A DNA stretch of 64,000 nt from NORP294 sp047627915 (GTDB lineage Bacteria > Bacteroidota > Bacteroidia > Flavobacteriales_E > Vicingaceae): positions 1 through 64,000 of the forward strand of contig JBLHTZ010000001.1 in the NCBI GenBank assembly GCA_047627915.1. Direction: 5' to 3'. Of the stretch, positions 26,047 to 35,592 are shown piece by piece. Numbering within the stretch: the first letter of the stretch is position 1; each line of letters begins with the position of its first letter. The position numbers were made by a program, and so were the translations under genes. A model generated the notes under the pieces. It was not told the DNA's origin, did not search any database, and saw nothing but the letters and a program-made list of their open reading frames with translations.

Positions 26047-28086
26047 ATGAAAAGTTTTCTAACTTTTATTCTCTTCTCTTTTCCCTCTTGTAAGTCAGGA
26101 AGTCTTGCCAGATAGGCTATTGGCATTGACAAAATCAGATCAACTAAATAAAAAAGCCACAGGGAGGCAAAAAGCTGTGCAATTTTTCTTTGAGGTATAA
26201 GACTCTATTCAATACCATGAAGCTCTTCTATCGTTTAACAGTCTCCCATTAAAAGACCTTTCCGAAACTGATAAGAGAAAAATTGTTAAAGCCCCCTCCA
26301 GTTTCTTACAAAACAGTTTTCAGTATGCTATTGCGAAACAATTTTATTAAAATTCATTAGAGACGCGAGGGAAAAAATGAATTTGAAAGCAAAGCTATAT
26401 TTCACGGAAGCTTGGTTCCTCAATACTTTTATAATTTTCAATATGATAGCTGCGAGGTACATATCGATAGCGCTATAGCATTATACTCCAAACTAAATAT
26501 TACAAAAGAAATTGGAGATCTAACCATGATAAAGTCAGGAGAGAACTATGCCAAAGGTGATTACGAGAAAGCCATAGCGTTTGCCTATAAGGCTATTGAA
26601 ATTTTTAAAGAAACCGGAAATAAAGAAAACTTGCCATAGCATATCTTCAATTAGGGAATATATTTTATTTTTTAGAAGACTACAATGAATCAATGCAGTA
26701 TTATAATCTTTCATTAGCTGGTTTTAGATTTAGCAAAGACGATGAAGGCATATACAGAGTGATCTCTAATATTGGGCTTGTTAATTTAGAGCTCAAAAAC
26801 TACAGAAAGTGTATTTCTCAACAACTAGAAGCAAACCAATATTTTGAAGCAAATAGCAAGGAACTTGAAAAAGGAAATGTTTATCGTTTTTTGAGTGATG
26901 GTTACTTCGGGATTGAAAAATACGATAGTGCAAAATATTATAACCAATTACCCTTAAAGTCTAATCGATTATCAAAATATCATGTAGGACGGGCAGAAGG
27001 GTTTTTAATGCAATCAAAAATTTTAAACAAAGAAAATGATTTGCAGGGAGCATTAGTTGCTGCAAAAAAATCGTTCACAATCGCCGATTCTGTTCAACAA
27101 TATGAAAGTATAAAGGATGCCGCAGAACAGTTAGTAATTCTTTATGATACTTTAGGGCAGATTGATAGCAGTTATCGTTATTTAAAACTACAGAGCAGTT
27201 TCCAAGACAGCTTGAACCTAGACCCTAAGGTATTTAGAGAATACGCTATGAAACATCAGTTTCAAGTAGGAGAAGCACGGTTTGAGTTGTTGTTGGCAAC
27301 AGAGAAGGCTAAAATCCAAAGGAGCTAAATGCAAGAAAGCAAAAGCAATTGGTGATTGCAATAATCGTTGCCATATGCTCATTTCTACTTTTGGTTTTAG
27401 CAATCATTATGCTATATCGAAATAAAATTCTATCCAAGCAGCTGACTGAAAAACAGAATCAAATAACAACTGAATTAGAGATTAAAGATTCATTGTTGAA
27501 CGAAATACACCACCGGGTAAAAAATAACCTTCAAGTCATTTCCAGCTTGTTGAGCCTCCAAACACAGTATATAACTAATAATGGAGTTTAAAAAGTAATT
27601 GATGATTGTAAAAGTAGAATTAACTCAATGTCACTGATTCACGAAAGTCTGTTTAAAAAGACTGATGGCAAAGAAGCACCTTTTAGCGAATATATTCAGC
27701 AGTTAATTCCCCAATTAATTGAAGTATAAAAAATTGACAAGGCAAGGGTTATATCCAATATGGCTTTAAAAGAGATTCCCCTTAGCTTATACGAATCAAT
27801 CCCATGTGGATTACTCATTAACGAAATTGTTTCAAATGCCTTAAAACATACTTTCCCGAAGGGGAAGAATTGACAAATTGAGATTAATTTATCTAAAAAA
27901 GAAGGGTTTATACATTTACAAATTGCCGATAACGGAGTAGGGTTTTTGCCCCAAATAGATATTACCAAAGAGGAATCTTTCGGTTTCCTATTAATTGAAA
28001 CGTTGGTAAAACAACTGGAGGCGAAAATGGAATGTAAGAATGAGAATGGCGTTAAATACGATATAAGATGGGAGTCTATTTCGTAA
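26047..28086 (+). pseudogene. decayed TPR-containing sensor histidine kinase
   Basis: The original product can be followed across the whole stretch. It has a start at ATG 26047 with a signal peptide, TPR repeats (about 26400-27250), a transmembrane helix (about 27350-27415), a HisKA_2-type phospho-acceptor segment EIHHRVKNNLQVISSLLSLQ at about 27500, and an HATPase with N-box LLINEIVSNALKH and G-box ADNGVGF. The frame shifts at least four times (near 26085, 26378, 26632 and 27315). In-frame stops interrupt it at 26198, 26348, 27589, 27727 and 27871 before the natural stop at 28084. The indel near 26632 looks like loss of one G. It cannot encode a working kinase. No response regulator is adjacent. 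Confidence 0.94.
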
Positions 28087-28095
28087 TATTATAGG

Positions 28096-29829
28096 ATGAA
28101 ATGGGATAAAAGTATTCTTTACTCTTTTGCAATTGCGATTATCGCTTGCGCCATTTATCTTCCCGGCATTAACAACTCTTTCACCTTTTTAGATGACCAT
28201 GTTCAGGTTGTAGAAAACCCGTTCATAAAATCGCTTGATTTTAACTCTATAAAAGGAATATTCTCCAACTTTTTTGTTGGTATGTACCAACCCGTTACCA
28301 CGCTTTTCTATGCTGTAACGCATTCCTTATTTGGTTTAAATCCAATGGCTTTTCATCTTTTATCCTTATTGATTCATGTAGGTAATAGCATTATCGTTTT
28401 CAAATTATTACAGCATTTTTTAAATTCTAAAAAACTCAGCTTTTTGCTGTGCATTCTATTCTTAGTTCACCCTATGCAGGTAGAATCTGTAGCTTGGGTT
28501 TCAGCTTTTAGCAATTTGTTATTCAGCTTCTTTTTTTTAACCGCTTTTTGGAGTTACATAAACTATCACGCCAACAGAAAAATAAAATATTTAATTCTCT
28601 GTTTTATCTTGTTCCTTCTATCCTGCGCTTCAAAATCGGCGGCAGTTGTATTGCCAATAGTTCTTCTTTCATATGATTACTATTTATCCAAAGAAGTTAA
28701 ACTAAAATTGTTGCTTCAGAAAATTCCATTTTTAGCCATTTCAATTCTATTTGGGGTAGTAACTATTATAGGAAGAGAAACAGCTGGACACCTATCTTAC
28801 TTAACCGAAACTTTTAGTGCCTTTGATCGAGTATTTTTAGCAAGTCACTCTTTTCTATTTTACCCAACTAAGTTCTTAATTCCATATCAACTTTCCGCTT
28901 TTTACCCCTACCCCGCTTTAAATAATGGGTCACTTCCTGTGTTATACTATCTGAGTTCCCTTCTAATCATGATATTGTTAACTGCAATCTTCTTGCTAAG
29001 GCAAAAGAGACTGTTGGTTTTTGGTGCAGGGTGGTTTATAATTACCGTTGCACTGGTTCTGCAATTCGTCCCTTTCGGCAACCAAATAACCACTGATCGA
29101 TACATTTATTTACCCTTATTTGGATTGCTTCTCATTCTCGGTTTTTTACTTCAAAAAGTAAAAGATTCAATGCTCATTCTACTGTTCAGTATCCCTTTGG
29201 TTTTACTAAGTTTTATGTCCTTTAAGCGAGTCCATATTTGGGAAAACGATGAAGCCTTGTGGACCTCTGTCATTGTTACTCATCCAACCGTGTCACAAGC
29301 ATACAACAACCTCGGATCCTATTCTCTTAAAAGTAATAAAGTCAAAGAAGCGTTCGATTATTTCAACCAAGCAATAAGGATTCAGCCCAACTATGCTGAC
29401 GCCTATTCTAATCGGGGAAGCCTTTTTGCGCAAGCAGGAAGGTCTGATGCAGCGATGAAGGATTTTAACAAAGCCATTCAATTAAAACCACATGCTGACG
29501 CTTATTTTAATCGCGCCAACGAATACTCAAAATTGAACCAATTAAATAAAGCCATTTCTGACTATACAAAAAGCATTAAGTTAGACCCTAAAGTAGATTC
29601 TTATACGAATAGAGCTTTTACTTATTTAAAATTGAAGAATATTGAATTGGCTAGGCAAGATTTAAAAACCGCCCAAAAGCTAAACCCAAATTATGGAAGA
29701 GCTTATTTCTTAGAAGGAGTTTTAGAACAAAACCTAGGAAATAAAGCAAGTGCTTGTGCAGCATTTTTAAAAGCAGCAGCCTTAGGCGAAAAAAATGCAA
29801 AAGAAGCTTATTCACAAGCTTGCCGTTAA
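28096..29829 (+). CDS. membrane GT-C-like protein with C-terminal TPRs
   Basis: The 577-residue protein has about ten transmembrane helices in residues 1-375. An early luminal loop contains FTFLDDHVQVVENP, whose DD pair resembles the catalytic acidic motif of GT-C glycosyltransferases, and LFLVHPMQVESVAWVSA follows. Four to five TPRs follow (about 395-570; NQAIRIQPNYADAYSNRGSL is a clear unit). The layout matches bacterial relatives of the eukaryotic TMTC O-mannosyltransferases, suggesting lipid-linked sugar transfer to envelope proteins. The donor and targets are unknown. It starts 10 bp after the pseudogene stop and its end overlaps convergent prmC by 4 bp. Confidence 0.85.
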   Translation: MKWDKSILYSFAIAIIACAIYLPGINNSFTFLDDHVQVVENPFIKSLDFNSIKGIFSNFFVGMYQPVTTLFYAVTHSLFGLNPMAFHLLSLLIHVGNSIIVFKLLQHFLNSKKLSFLLCILFLVHPMQVESVAWVSAFSNLLFSFFFLTAFWSYINYHANRKIKYLILCFILFLLSCASKSAAVVLPIVLLSYDYYLSKEVKLKLLLQKIPFLAISILFGVVTIIGRETAGHLSYLTETFSAFDRVFLASHSFLFYPTKFLIPYQLSAFYPYPALNNGSLPVLYYLSSLLIMILLTAIFLLRQKRLLVFGAGWFIITVALVLQFVPFGNQITTDRYIYLPLFGLLLILGFLLQKVKDSMLILLFSIPLVLLSFMSFKRVHIWENDEALWTSVIVTHPTVSQAYNNLGSYSLKSNKVKEAFDYFNQAIRIQPNYADAYSNRGSLFAQAGRSDAAMKDFNKAIQLKPHADAYFNRANEYSKLNQLNKAISDYTKSIKLDPKVDSYTNRAFTYLKLKNIELARQDLKTAQKLNPNYGRAYFLEGVLEQNLGNKASACAAFLKAAALGEKNAKEAYSQACR

Positions 29830-30668
29830 ATTAACGCAGCCCGAATCATTCGATTTCGACCGTAAATATCTTCTTTCAATTCAACCTTTTGGAAACCTCC
29901 ATTTTCCAAAAGGTCCACACATTCTACACCCAAATCTTCATGAATTTCCCAATAAAGAACTCCTTTTGGCTTTATCATTTTTGGAGCAATATCAACCATT
30001 CGTTTATAAAACAATAAGGGATCATCACTCCCCGGAGTTAAGGCAATGACAGGCTCATATTCGATTACATTTTTATCCAATCCTACCAACTCTTCTCTCT
30101 TTACATAAGGAGGATTACTAACAACTATATCGTATAACTCTTTAGGAACTTGAGTTAAAATATCATGGACCTCAACATCAATGTTTGCCTTCAATAACTC
30201 AGCATTTTTAATTGCCGTTTTAGCAGCGCTTTCAGAAACTTCCGTTGCATCTACTTTCGAGAATTTACCTTCCAAGAATAGGGTAATTGGAATACACCCG
30301 CTGCCAGTTCCAATGTCTAAAATGGACTTACCCTTTGTTTCTTCTCGTTCTAAAATCCATTGAACCAATTCTTCTGTCTCCGACCTTGGAACCAATACAC
30401 TTTCGTCAACATAAAATTCTCTGCCATAAAAAACACTTTGATTGATGATGTAATCAATTGGTTTATGTTCTTTTAATTCGGAAATTGCATGATTCAGTTT
30501 TTTCAACAACTCAACCTCTAGTTGCTCTCCGGCATTTAAAACTACTTGAGCTCTGCCATAGCCTAGGTAAAAATCATATAAAATTGCAAGGTGATTATTT
30601 AACTCGTTTTCATTGAATTGATCTTTAAATTCTTCCTTAAAATTATTTGAAAATTCCGCTATTGTCAT
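29826..30668 (-). CDS. prmC: release factor glutamine methyltransferase PrmC
   Basis: PrmC methylates the glutamine of the GGQ motif in peptide release factors, raising termination efficiency. The 280-residue protein has an N-terminal helical domain (1-80), SAM-binding LDIGTGSGCIPITLF and the catalytic NPPY motif in VVSNPPYVKREEL. It is divergent from ribD, with 58 bp between starts, and overlaps the convergent TPR gene by 4 bp. Confidence 0.96.
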   Translation of the reverse strand: MTIAEFSNNFKEEFKDQFNENELNNHLAILYDFYLGYGRAQVVLNAGEQLEVELLKKLNHAISELKEHKPIDYIINQSVFYGREFYVDESVLVPRSETEELVQWILEREETKGKSILDIGTGSGCIPITLFLEGKFSKVDATEVSESAAKTAIKNAELLKANIDVEVHDILTQVPKELYDIVVSNPPYVKREELVGLDKNVIEYEPVIALTPGSDDPLLFYKRMVDIAPKMIKPKGVLYWEIHEDLGVECVDLLENGGFQKVELKEDIYGRNRMIRAALI

Positions 30669-30691
30669 TGGTTTACTGAACTAAATATAAG

Positions 30692-30721
30692 TTGTCGAAG
30701 TTAGTATTTTATCTACTTTTG
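30692..30721 (+). promoter_or_regulatory. ribD promoter (-33/-7)
   Basis: TTG (30692-30694), exactly 19 bp and TACTTTTG (30714-30721) form a strong Bacteroidota promoter. The box ends 5 nt before the GTG at 30727, so transcription should begin at or next to the start codon. Confidence 0.75.
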
Positions 30722-30726
30722 AAACT

Positions 30727-31761
30727 GTGACTCAGAAAGACGAAATATTCATGAATAGAGCTTTGCTGCTTGCTGCTTTGGGCAATATTTTTACTGCTCC
30801 AAATCCAATGGTTGGTGCAGTAATTGTTCATGAAGGCAAAATCGTTGGAGAAGGTTATCACAGGATTTGTGGCGAAGCACATGCCGAAGTAAATGCTATT
30901 CATTCGGTATCAAACCCGTCTGTATTATCAGAATCGACTATGTATGTCACTTTGGAACCATGCTCCCACTTTGGCAAAACTCCACCCTGTGCCGACTTGA
31001 TCGTAAAACACAACCTTAAGAGAGTTGTCATCTGCAATCTTGATCCATTTGAAAAAGTTGCAGGAAGTGGAGTTAAAAGACTAAAAGAAGCAGGCATTGA
31101 AGTTGAGTCGGGATGCCTAGAAAAACAAGGAAGGTATTTAAACCGTCGATTTTTTTGCTTCCATGAGAAGAAAAGACCCTACATCGTTTTAAAATGGGCA
31201 GAAAGTAAAGATGGATTTATCGGGAAAAAGAACGAGCAAATTTGGCTGACAGGTAGTATTTCGAAACAGCTGGTGCATCAATGGCGAGCAGAAGAGATGG
31301 CGATTTTAGTGGGCAAAAATACAGCGATTCTTGACAATCCAGAATTAACGGTTCGTGAAACAGCGGGTAATCATCCAACTCGATTTGTAGTAGATAAGAA
31401 TCTAGAAGTTCCGAAAGATTCAAAAATATACAACGGAGAATCCAACACAATCGTTTTAAATTCCATCAATACAAAACAGGAGCAAAATGTTAATTACATC
31501 ACCATAAACTTCGAAAGCAGTTTAGCTAAGCAAGTAAGTGTAATTTGTTTCGACAGAAACATAAGTTCCATTATAATTGAAGGAGGCGCAAACACGTTAC
31601 AACAATTCATTGATTCAAACTTTTGGGACGAGGCAAGAGTCTTTAGCACAAAAAAGAAACTAAAAAGTGGAATAAGCTGTCCTAAATTCAACGGAAAACT
31701 AGAAATCAGTAATAAGCTTACAGATGATCTACTAAACATTTACAGCAATCCAAAGGTATGA
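30727..31761 (+). CDS. ribD: bifunctional riboflavin deaminase/reductase RibD
   Basis: RibD carries out two consecutive steps of riboflavin synthesis: deamination of the pyrimidine ring and NADPH reduction of the ribose. The 344 residues comprise a zinc deaminase domain (1-145) with HAEVNAI and PCSHFGKTPPCADLI, and a reductase domain (about 150-344) with LKWAESKDGFIGKKN and SIIIEGGANTLQQFID. I kept GTG 30727 because DEIFMNRALLLA just after it aligns with the usual start of RibD (E. coli DEYYMARALKLA); ATG 30751 would remove part of it. No FMN riboswitch is visible; there is no room for one given the promoter position. It overlaps the transporter gene by 4 bp. Confidence 0.95.
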   Translation: MTQKDEIFMNRALLLAALGNIFTAPNPMVGAVIVHEGKIVGEGYHRICGEAHAEVNAIHSVSNPSVLSESTMYVTLEPCSHFGKTPPCADLIVKHNLKRVVICNLDPFEKVAGSGVKRLKEAGIEVESGCLEKQGRYLNRRFFCFHEKKRPYIVLKWAESKDGFIGKKNEQIWLTGSISKQLVHQWRAEEMAILVGKNTAILDNPELTVRETAGNHPTRFVVDKNLEVPKDSKIYNGESNTIVLNSINTKQEQNVNYITINFESSLAKQVSVICFDRNISSIIIEGGANTLQQFIDSNFWDEARVFSTKKKLKSGISCPKFNGKLEISNKLTDDLLNIYSNPKV

Positions 31762-32630
31762 TCTATTTGTTTTTAAGTATCTTATGTTCTGCTGCTATCT
31801 TTATAATTTTCAAGTCGTTTGAACGCTTTAGGGTAAATACGTTTACCGCAATTGTGGTCAATTATTTTATTGCAGGCATAACCGGATTTGCAACGCTTGG
31901 CGAAGCCCCTTCAGTCGAAAGAATAACTTCCACACCTTGGTTCATCAATAGTCTAATATTAGGAGTAGTCTTTATTTCGCTTTTCAATATCATGGCCATT
32001 ACTGCTCAAAAATTAGGAGCATCTGTAGCTTCTATCGCCAACAAAATGGCTTTAATTATTCCTGTCGGTTTTGCTATTTTTTACTACAACGATAACGTGA
32101 ATGCGATTAAAATCATTGGTATTGCTTTGGCTCTTGTAGGTGTTTATTTATCTACTCACAAAACAAAAGTAGATGGCCAAAAATTCGATAAGCGACTGCT
32201 ATCAATTCCGCTAGTACTTTTCTTGGGCTCAGGGTTCATTGATACGTTCTTAAAGTACAATCAGGACGCTTATCTAAAAAACAGTATTTTAGACGCTAAA
32301 CTTTTCCCCGCAATAACCTTTTTAACAGCTTTTTGTATTGGAATAATCTTTATGGCAATCGATAAATCCAAAAGAGATTTTAGTGTCAATACTATTATTG
32401 GAGGAATTGTATTAGGAGTTGTTAATTACGGATCGATCTTTTTCCTAATCCAAATTTTCAATACTTCTAAGTTAGAAAGTTCCGTCGTTTTTCCGATCAA
32501 CAACATGGGAGTGGTTTTAACAACGGCAATTGCTTCTTTACTTATCTTCAAAGAACAATTTTCTACTAAAAATAAAATTGGCGTCTTGGTTTCAGTAGTG
32601 GCACTGCTACTAATAACCCTCTCAACATGA
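31758..32630 (+). CDS. DMT/EamA-type membrane transporter
   Basis: The 290-residue protein has about ten hydrophobic helices in two EamA-like halves (1-140 and 150-290). KMALIIPVGFAIFYYNDN in the first half and SSVVFPINNMGVVLTTAIASL in the second carry the family pattern. Drug/metabolite superfamily members export or import small metabolites, so the substrate is unknown. It is coupled to ribD (ATGA overlap) and to the next gene by a further 4-bp overlap. Its placement hints at a flavin-related compound, which is only a guess. Confidence 0.88.
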   Translation: MIYLFLSILCSAAIFIIFKSFERFRVNTFTAIVVNYFIAGITGFATLGEAPSVERITSTPWFINSLILGVVFISLFNIMAITAQKLGASVASIANKMALIIPVGFAIFYYNDNVNAIKIIGIALALVGVYLSTHKTKVDGQKFDKRLLSIPLVLFLGSGFIDTFLKYNQDAYLKNSILDAKLFPAITFLTAFCIGIIFMAIDKSKRDFSVNTIIGGIVLGVVNYGSIFFLIQIFNTSKLESSVVFPINNMGVVLTTAIASLLIFKEQFSTKNKIGVLVSVVALLLITLST

Positions 32631-33211
32631 GCGCCTTTAAAACACTAAAAAAGGCCTCAACTTCATTCTTTAAAGAAAAAGGAAGCAAATTTTATGGTTA
32701 TGCCTTTCCTATTGATTCTAAGGAGGAAGTGAAGGTGTGTTTGGAAAAAATTCAAGCAGAACATCCAAAAGCACGGCACATTTGCTCTGCATTTCTAATC
32801 GGTACTGGAGATGAGGAGTACTATTTAATGAACGACGATGGAGAGCCAGCCAACTCGGCAGGAGCTCCAATTTTAGGACAAATTCGCTCAGCAGGAATTA
32901 CCAATATGTACATTGCTATTATTCGCTATTTTGGGGGCACCAAACTAGGTATTGGTGGACTTATTCAAGCATACAAATTAGGGGCGTCATTGACAATTGA
33001 AGCCAATGAAATTATTGAAGTTGAACCTCAGAGTAATCTCTCTTTTAAAATTGGCTTTGATTTAATGGGCACTATTCTTCCCATTATCGATAAAAACAAC
33101 TTGAATGCTAAAATTGAAAATTTATATGATGGAGTTCAAATTGATTTGACTTTCAATGAAAAAAATGAAATACAGATCAAAGGACTTTTTAACCGGTGGG
33201 TTGATATTTAG
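32627..33211 (+). CDS. YigZ/IMPACT family protein
   Basis: The 194-residue protein has an N-terminal UPF0029 domain (about 1-125) with DDGEPANSAGAPILGQI and RYFGGTKLGIGGLIQAY, and a C-terminal DUF1949-like ferredoxin-like domain (about 130-194). The family is related to yeast Gcn2 regulator IMPACT/Yih1; bacterial roles are poorly known. It is the last gene of the ribD-transporter-yigZ operon (4-bp overlap). It faces the flippase gene, with no clear terminator in the 20-bp gap. Confidence 0.92.
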   Translation: MSAFKTLKKASTSFFKEKGSKFYGYAFPIDSKEEVKVCLEKIQAEHPKARHICSAFLIGTGDEEYYLMNDDGEPANSAGAPILGQIRSAGITNMYIAIIRYFGGTKLGIGGLIQAYKLGASLTIEANEIIEVEPQSNLSFKIGFDLMGTILPIIDKNNLNAKIENLYDGVQIDLTFNEKNEIQIKGLFNRWVDI

Positions 33212-33231
33212 ATTATATCAACCATTTACGA

Positions 33232-34671
33232 TCAACCCCTCTTCAGCACCTTCAATATGTCATTTTTCTGCACCAAGCCCAACAACAAAGCTAAAAGTCC
33301 AAATAAAGCGATAATCGCTAAGCCATGAATTCTAAAATCTGAGAAATATGGAATGGTATAGAGTGAAACTGAAATTCCTACAAATAACAGCAAAGTGTGC
33401 CTAACAATAAAGTTTAGTTCGTATTTCATTTCAAACAACCTCTTACAGATAGCAATTTGAGTAACAATTACAAAAAACTGGGTTACTAACGTCGCAAGAG
33501 CTGCGCCAAACGCACCATACTTTGGTATCATGAACCAATTCATTGTAAAATTGACAACTAAGCCTATTAGTGAAATGATGTTCAACTGCCTTAAACTTCC
33601 GTTTGCAGTTAGTAAGGTTCCATAAATATACGTGAGTACAATAGCGATAAAGGATACCATTAAGACGGCAAATACTTCTGCTGATTCAACTACATTCTCA
33701 AGGTAAAGTATGTCCATAATCTCTTTTGGATATAACAATGAAACAACTGCCACCGAAACAGCAGGTATGAAAAGAAGGTTGAATGATGTTTGTACTAACT
33801 TGGCAACAGACTCATTGTTTTTTAGCATTCTAGAAAAAATGGGCAACAACAACCCTGCAAACAAATAGCCAAACATGTTAAACCCTTCTAACAACCGGTA
33901 TGCTTGAGCATAAATTCCTGCTTGAACTTTCCCATCAGGAAGCAGGCGCTCGACCATTACGGAATCTAATCGATAATAAAAAGACATTAACAAGACCAAC
34001 AAAGCAAAGGGTAGGCTCTGTTTTAGAATGATTCGAAACAGCACCCAATCTAACGTAATCTTATAAAACTTCGCCTTAGCGTATACCAGAAAGAAGGCAA
34101 CTGAAGCAGTTACAAAGTAGGCCCAAAACTGAGCATATACAAACCATTCTATTTCAAAACGTCCTTCAAAATAACCGCTCCACAATAAGATACTACACAG
34201 TCCAATCATAATAACACGATCCATAACCGACAAAATACCTTCTGTTTTAAACAGATGCAAACCCGAAATATTAGACCTCAAATACAACACCATAGATGCC
34301 ATTATTTGATTGATTCCCAAAACAAACAATAACCAAAAAGCTCGGCCCTCATATCCCAACACAAAACCAAAAACCAATGTAACTGCGAGGTATATGATGC
34401 CTAGAATTAATTTGACATTAAATATACCTGAGAAGTAGCGCTGCAACATATGAGCATGTTGTGCAATATTTCTATTATTGTAGTTGGTAATTCCAAAGTC
34501 AAGAATAATATTGAGTAATATGGCGAACGAAAAAATAGGATAATATAACCCATACTCTTCGGTTCCTACTCTATTCTGCACTGCAACATCAATTCCCAAA
34601 ATCCAGAATGGCTTCACCAATAGATTTAGGAAAAGAATGAATATTAGGTTATTAATAAATTTCCGTTGCAT
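33232..34671 (-). CDS. polysaccharide flippase-like membrane protein (Wzx/MVF type)
   Basis: The 479-residue protein has about 12-14 transmembrane helices and the polysaccharide synthesis protein pattern (MQRKFINNLIFILFLNLLVK at the start, PKYGAFGAALATLVTQFFVI near the end). It likely flips undecaprenyl-linked oligosaccharides to the periplasm. The frame is open to 34728, but I chose ATG 34671: helix 1 follows at once, and the extra 19 residues are not family-like and run into the divergent promoter at 34719-34746. It is divergent from a methyltransferase and a glycosyltransferase, forming a small surface-glycan cluster. Confidence 0.88.
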   Translation of the reverse strand: MQRKFINNLIFILFLNLLVKPFWILGIDVAVQNRVGTEEYGLYYPIFSFAILLNIILDFGITNYNNRNIAQHAHMLQRYFSGIFNVKLILGIIYLAVTLVFGFVLGYEGRAFWLLFVLGINQIMASMVLYLRSNISGLHLFKTEGILSVMDRVIMIGLCSILLWSGYFEGRFEIEWFVYAQFWAYFVTASVAFFLVYAKAKFYKITLDWVLFRIILKQSLPFALLVLLMSFYYRLDSVMVERLLPDGKVQAGIYAQAYRLLEGFNMFGYLFAGLLLPIFSRMLKNNESVAKLVQTSFNLLFIPAVSVAVVSLLYPKEIMDILYLENVVESAEVFAVLMVSFIAIVLTYIYGTLLTANGSLRQLNIISLIGLVVNFTMNWFMIPKYGAFGAALATLVTQFFVIVTQIAICKRLFEMKYELNFIVRHTLLLFVGISVSLYTIPYFSDFRIHGLAIIALFGLLALLLGLVQKNDILKVLKRG

Positions 34672-34718
34672 TAAATATCTAAAAAATGGACTAAACAAAG
34701 TAAAGCAATCCAATTCGT

Positions 34719-34746
34719 TTGATTCCAATGGAGGAACGTATATTTG
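34719..34746 (+). promoter_or_regulatory. promoter of the methyltransferase-glycosyltransferase-rnhB run
   Basis: TTG (34719-34721), 17 bp and TATATTTG (34739-34746) form a Bacteroidota-like promoter. The expected start near 34753 leaves a leader of about 12 nt before ATG 34765. Confidence 0.6.
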
Positions 34747-34764
34747 CGACCCTTATTTTGAAGC

Positions 34765-35583
34765 ATGAAAATGACGGTTGAGCAGTTTTTTGATCTTTTT
34801 GTAGAAGAGTTAAAAAACAATGTAGACTTACAGTATTATTACAAGTATTTAGAAAACCCGTCGAAATTTGAATTTCGAAAGGCGTATTTCTGTCAGCGCT
34901 TGCAATACATTGCAGACAACATAAACGACCCCAGTTTGCGAATTTGGGATTGTGGATGTGGTTTTGGAACTACTGCTATCTTTCTATCAATTAACGGAAT
35001 TACCTCTCACGGAACAACGTTAGAGCATTACATCCATCAAATTCCGAGAAGGCTAAAATATTGGGGCCAGTTCGGCGATGTGAGTAAATTCACATATTCT
35101 TACGAGAATATCTTCGATCATAAGTTCAAACCTAACAGCTACGATTTAATCATCATTCAAGATACCCTGCATCACTTAGAGCCACTTGATCAGGCGCTTC
35201 AAATTTTGCACAACGTACTGAACCCAAAAGGTCATTTGTTAATCATAGAGGAGAATGGAAACAATGTCATTCAAAATCTGAAACTATACAAACAACGAGG
35301 AAATAAGAGAATCATTGAAATATATGATGAAAGCCTAAAAAAGAACATTTTGCTTGGAAATGAAAACATCAGAAGTTTAGCTACTTGGCAAAATGAATTT
35401 CAAAAAGAAGGATTCAACATACATCAAGATACAGTTCAATACATTCGATACTACTTACCCTTTGCATTTCCCAATAAAAAAGCAAAAGAAAGAGTTGAAA
35501 AAGAACAATTGATTTGGAAGAAGAATAATTTCTTAAAGGAGTATTTTTTCTTTGGAATTAATTACATGGTAGAAAAAGTATAA
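34765..35583 (+). CDS. class I SAM-dependent methyltransferase
   Basis: The 272-residue protein has a Rossmann-type SAM-binding core: motif I DCGCGFGTT (62-70), DLIIIQDTLHHLEPLDQAL as post-I/II, and a long C-terminal extension (about 190-272) rich in basic and aromatic residues. Neighbours are a flippase and a glycosyltransferase, so it may modify a sugar or lipid-linked glycan. The substrate is not readable. It is followed 9 bp later by the glycosyltransferase. Confidence 0.88.
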   Translation: MKMTVEQFFDLFVEELKNNVDLQYYYKYLENPSKFEFRKAYFCQRLQYIADNINDPSLRIWDCGCGFGTTAIFLSINGITSHGTTLEHYIHQIPRRLKYWGQFGDVSKFTYSYENIFDHKFKPNSYDLIIIQDTLHHLEPLDQALQILHNVLNPKGHLLIIEENGNNVIQNLKLYKQRGNKRIIEIYDESLKKNILLGNENIRSLATWQNEFQKEGFNIHQDTVQYIRYYLPFAFPNKKAKERVEKEQLIWKKNNFLKEYFFFGINYMVEKV

Positions 35584-35592
35584 TTTCATTAC

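Noticed and set aside
26412..27328. Two separate small TPR genes
   Set aside because: They are frame-shifted pieces of the same kinase pseudogene; sequence continuity across the breaks is clear.
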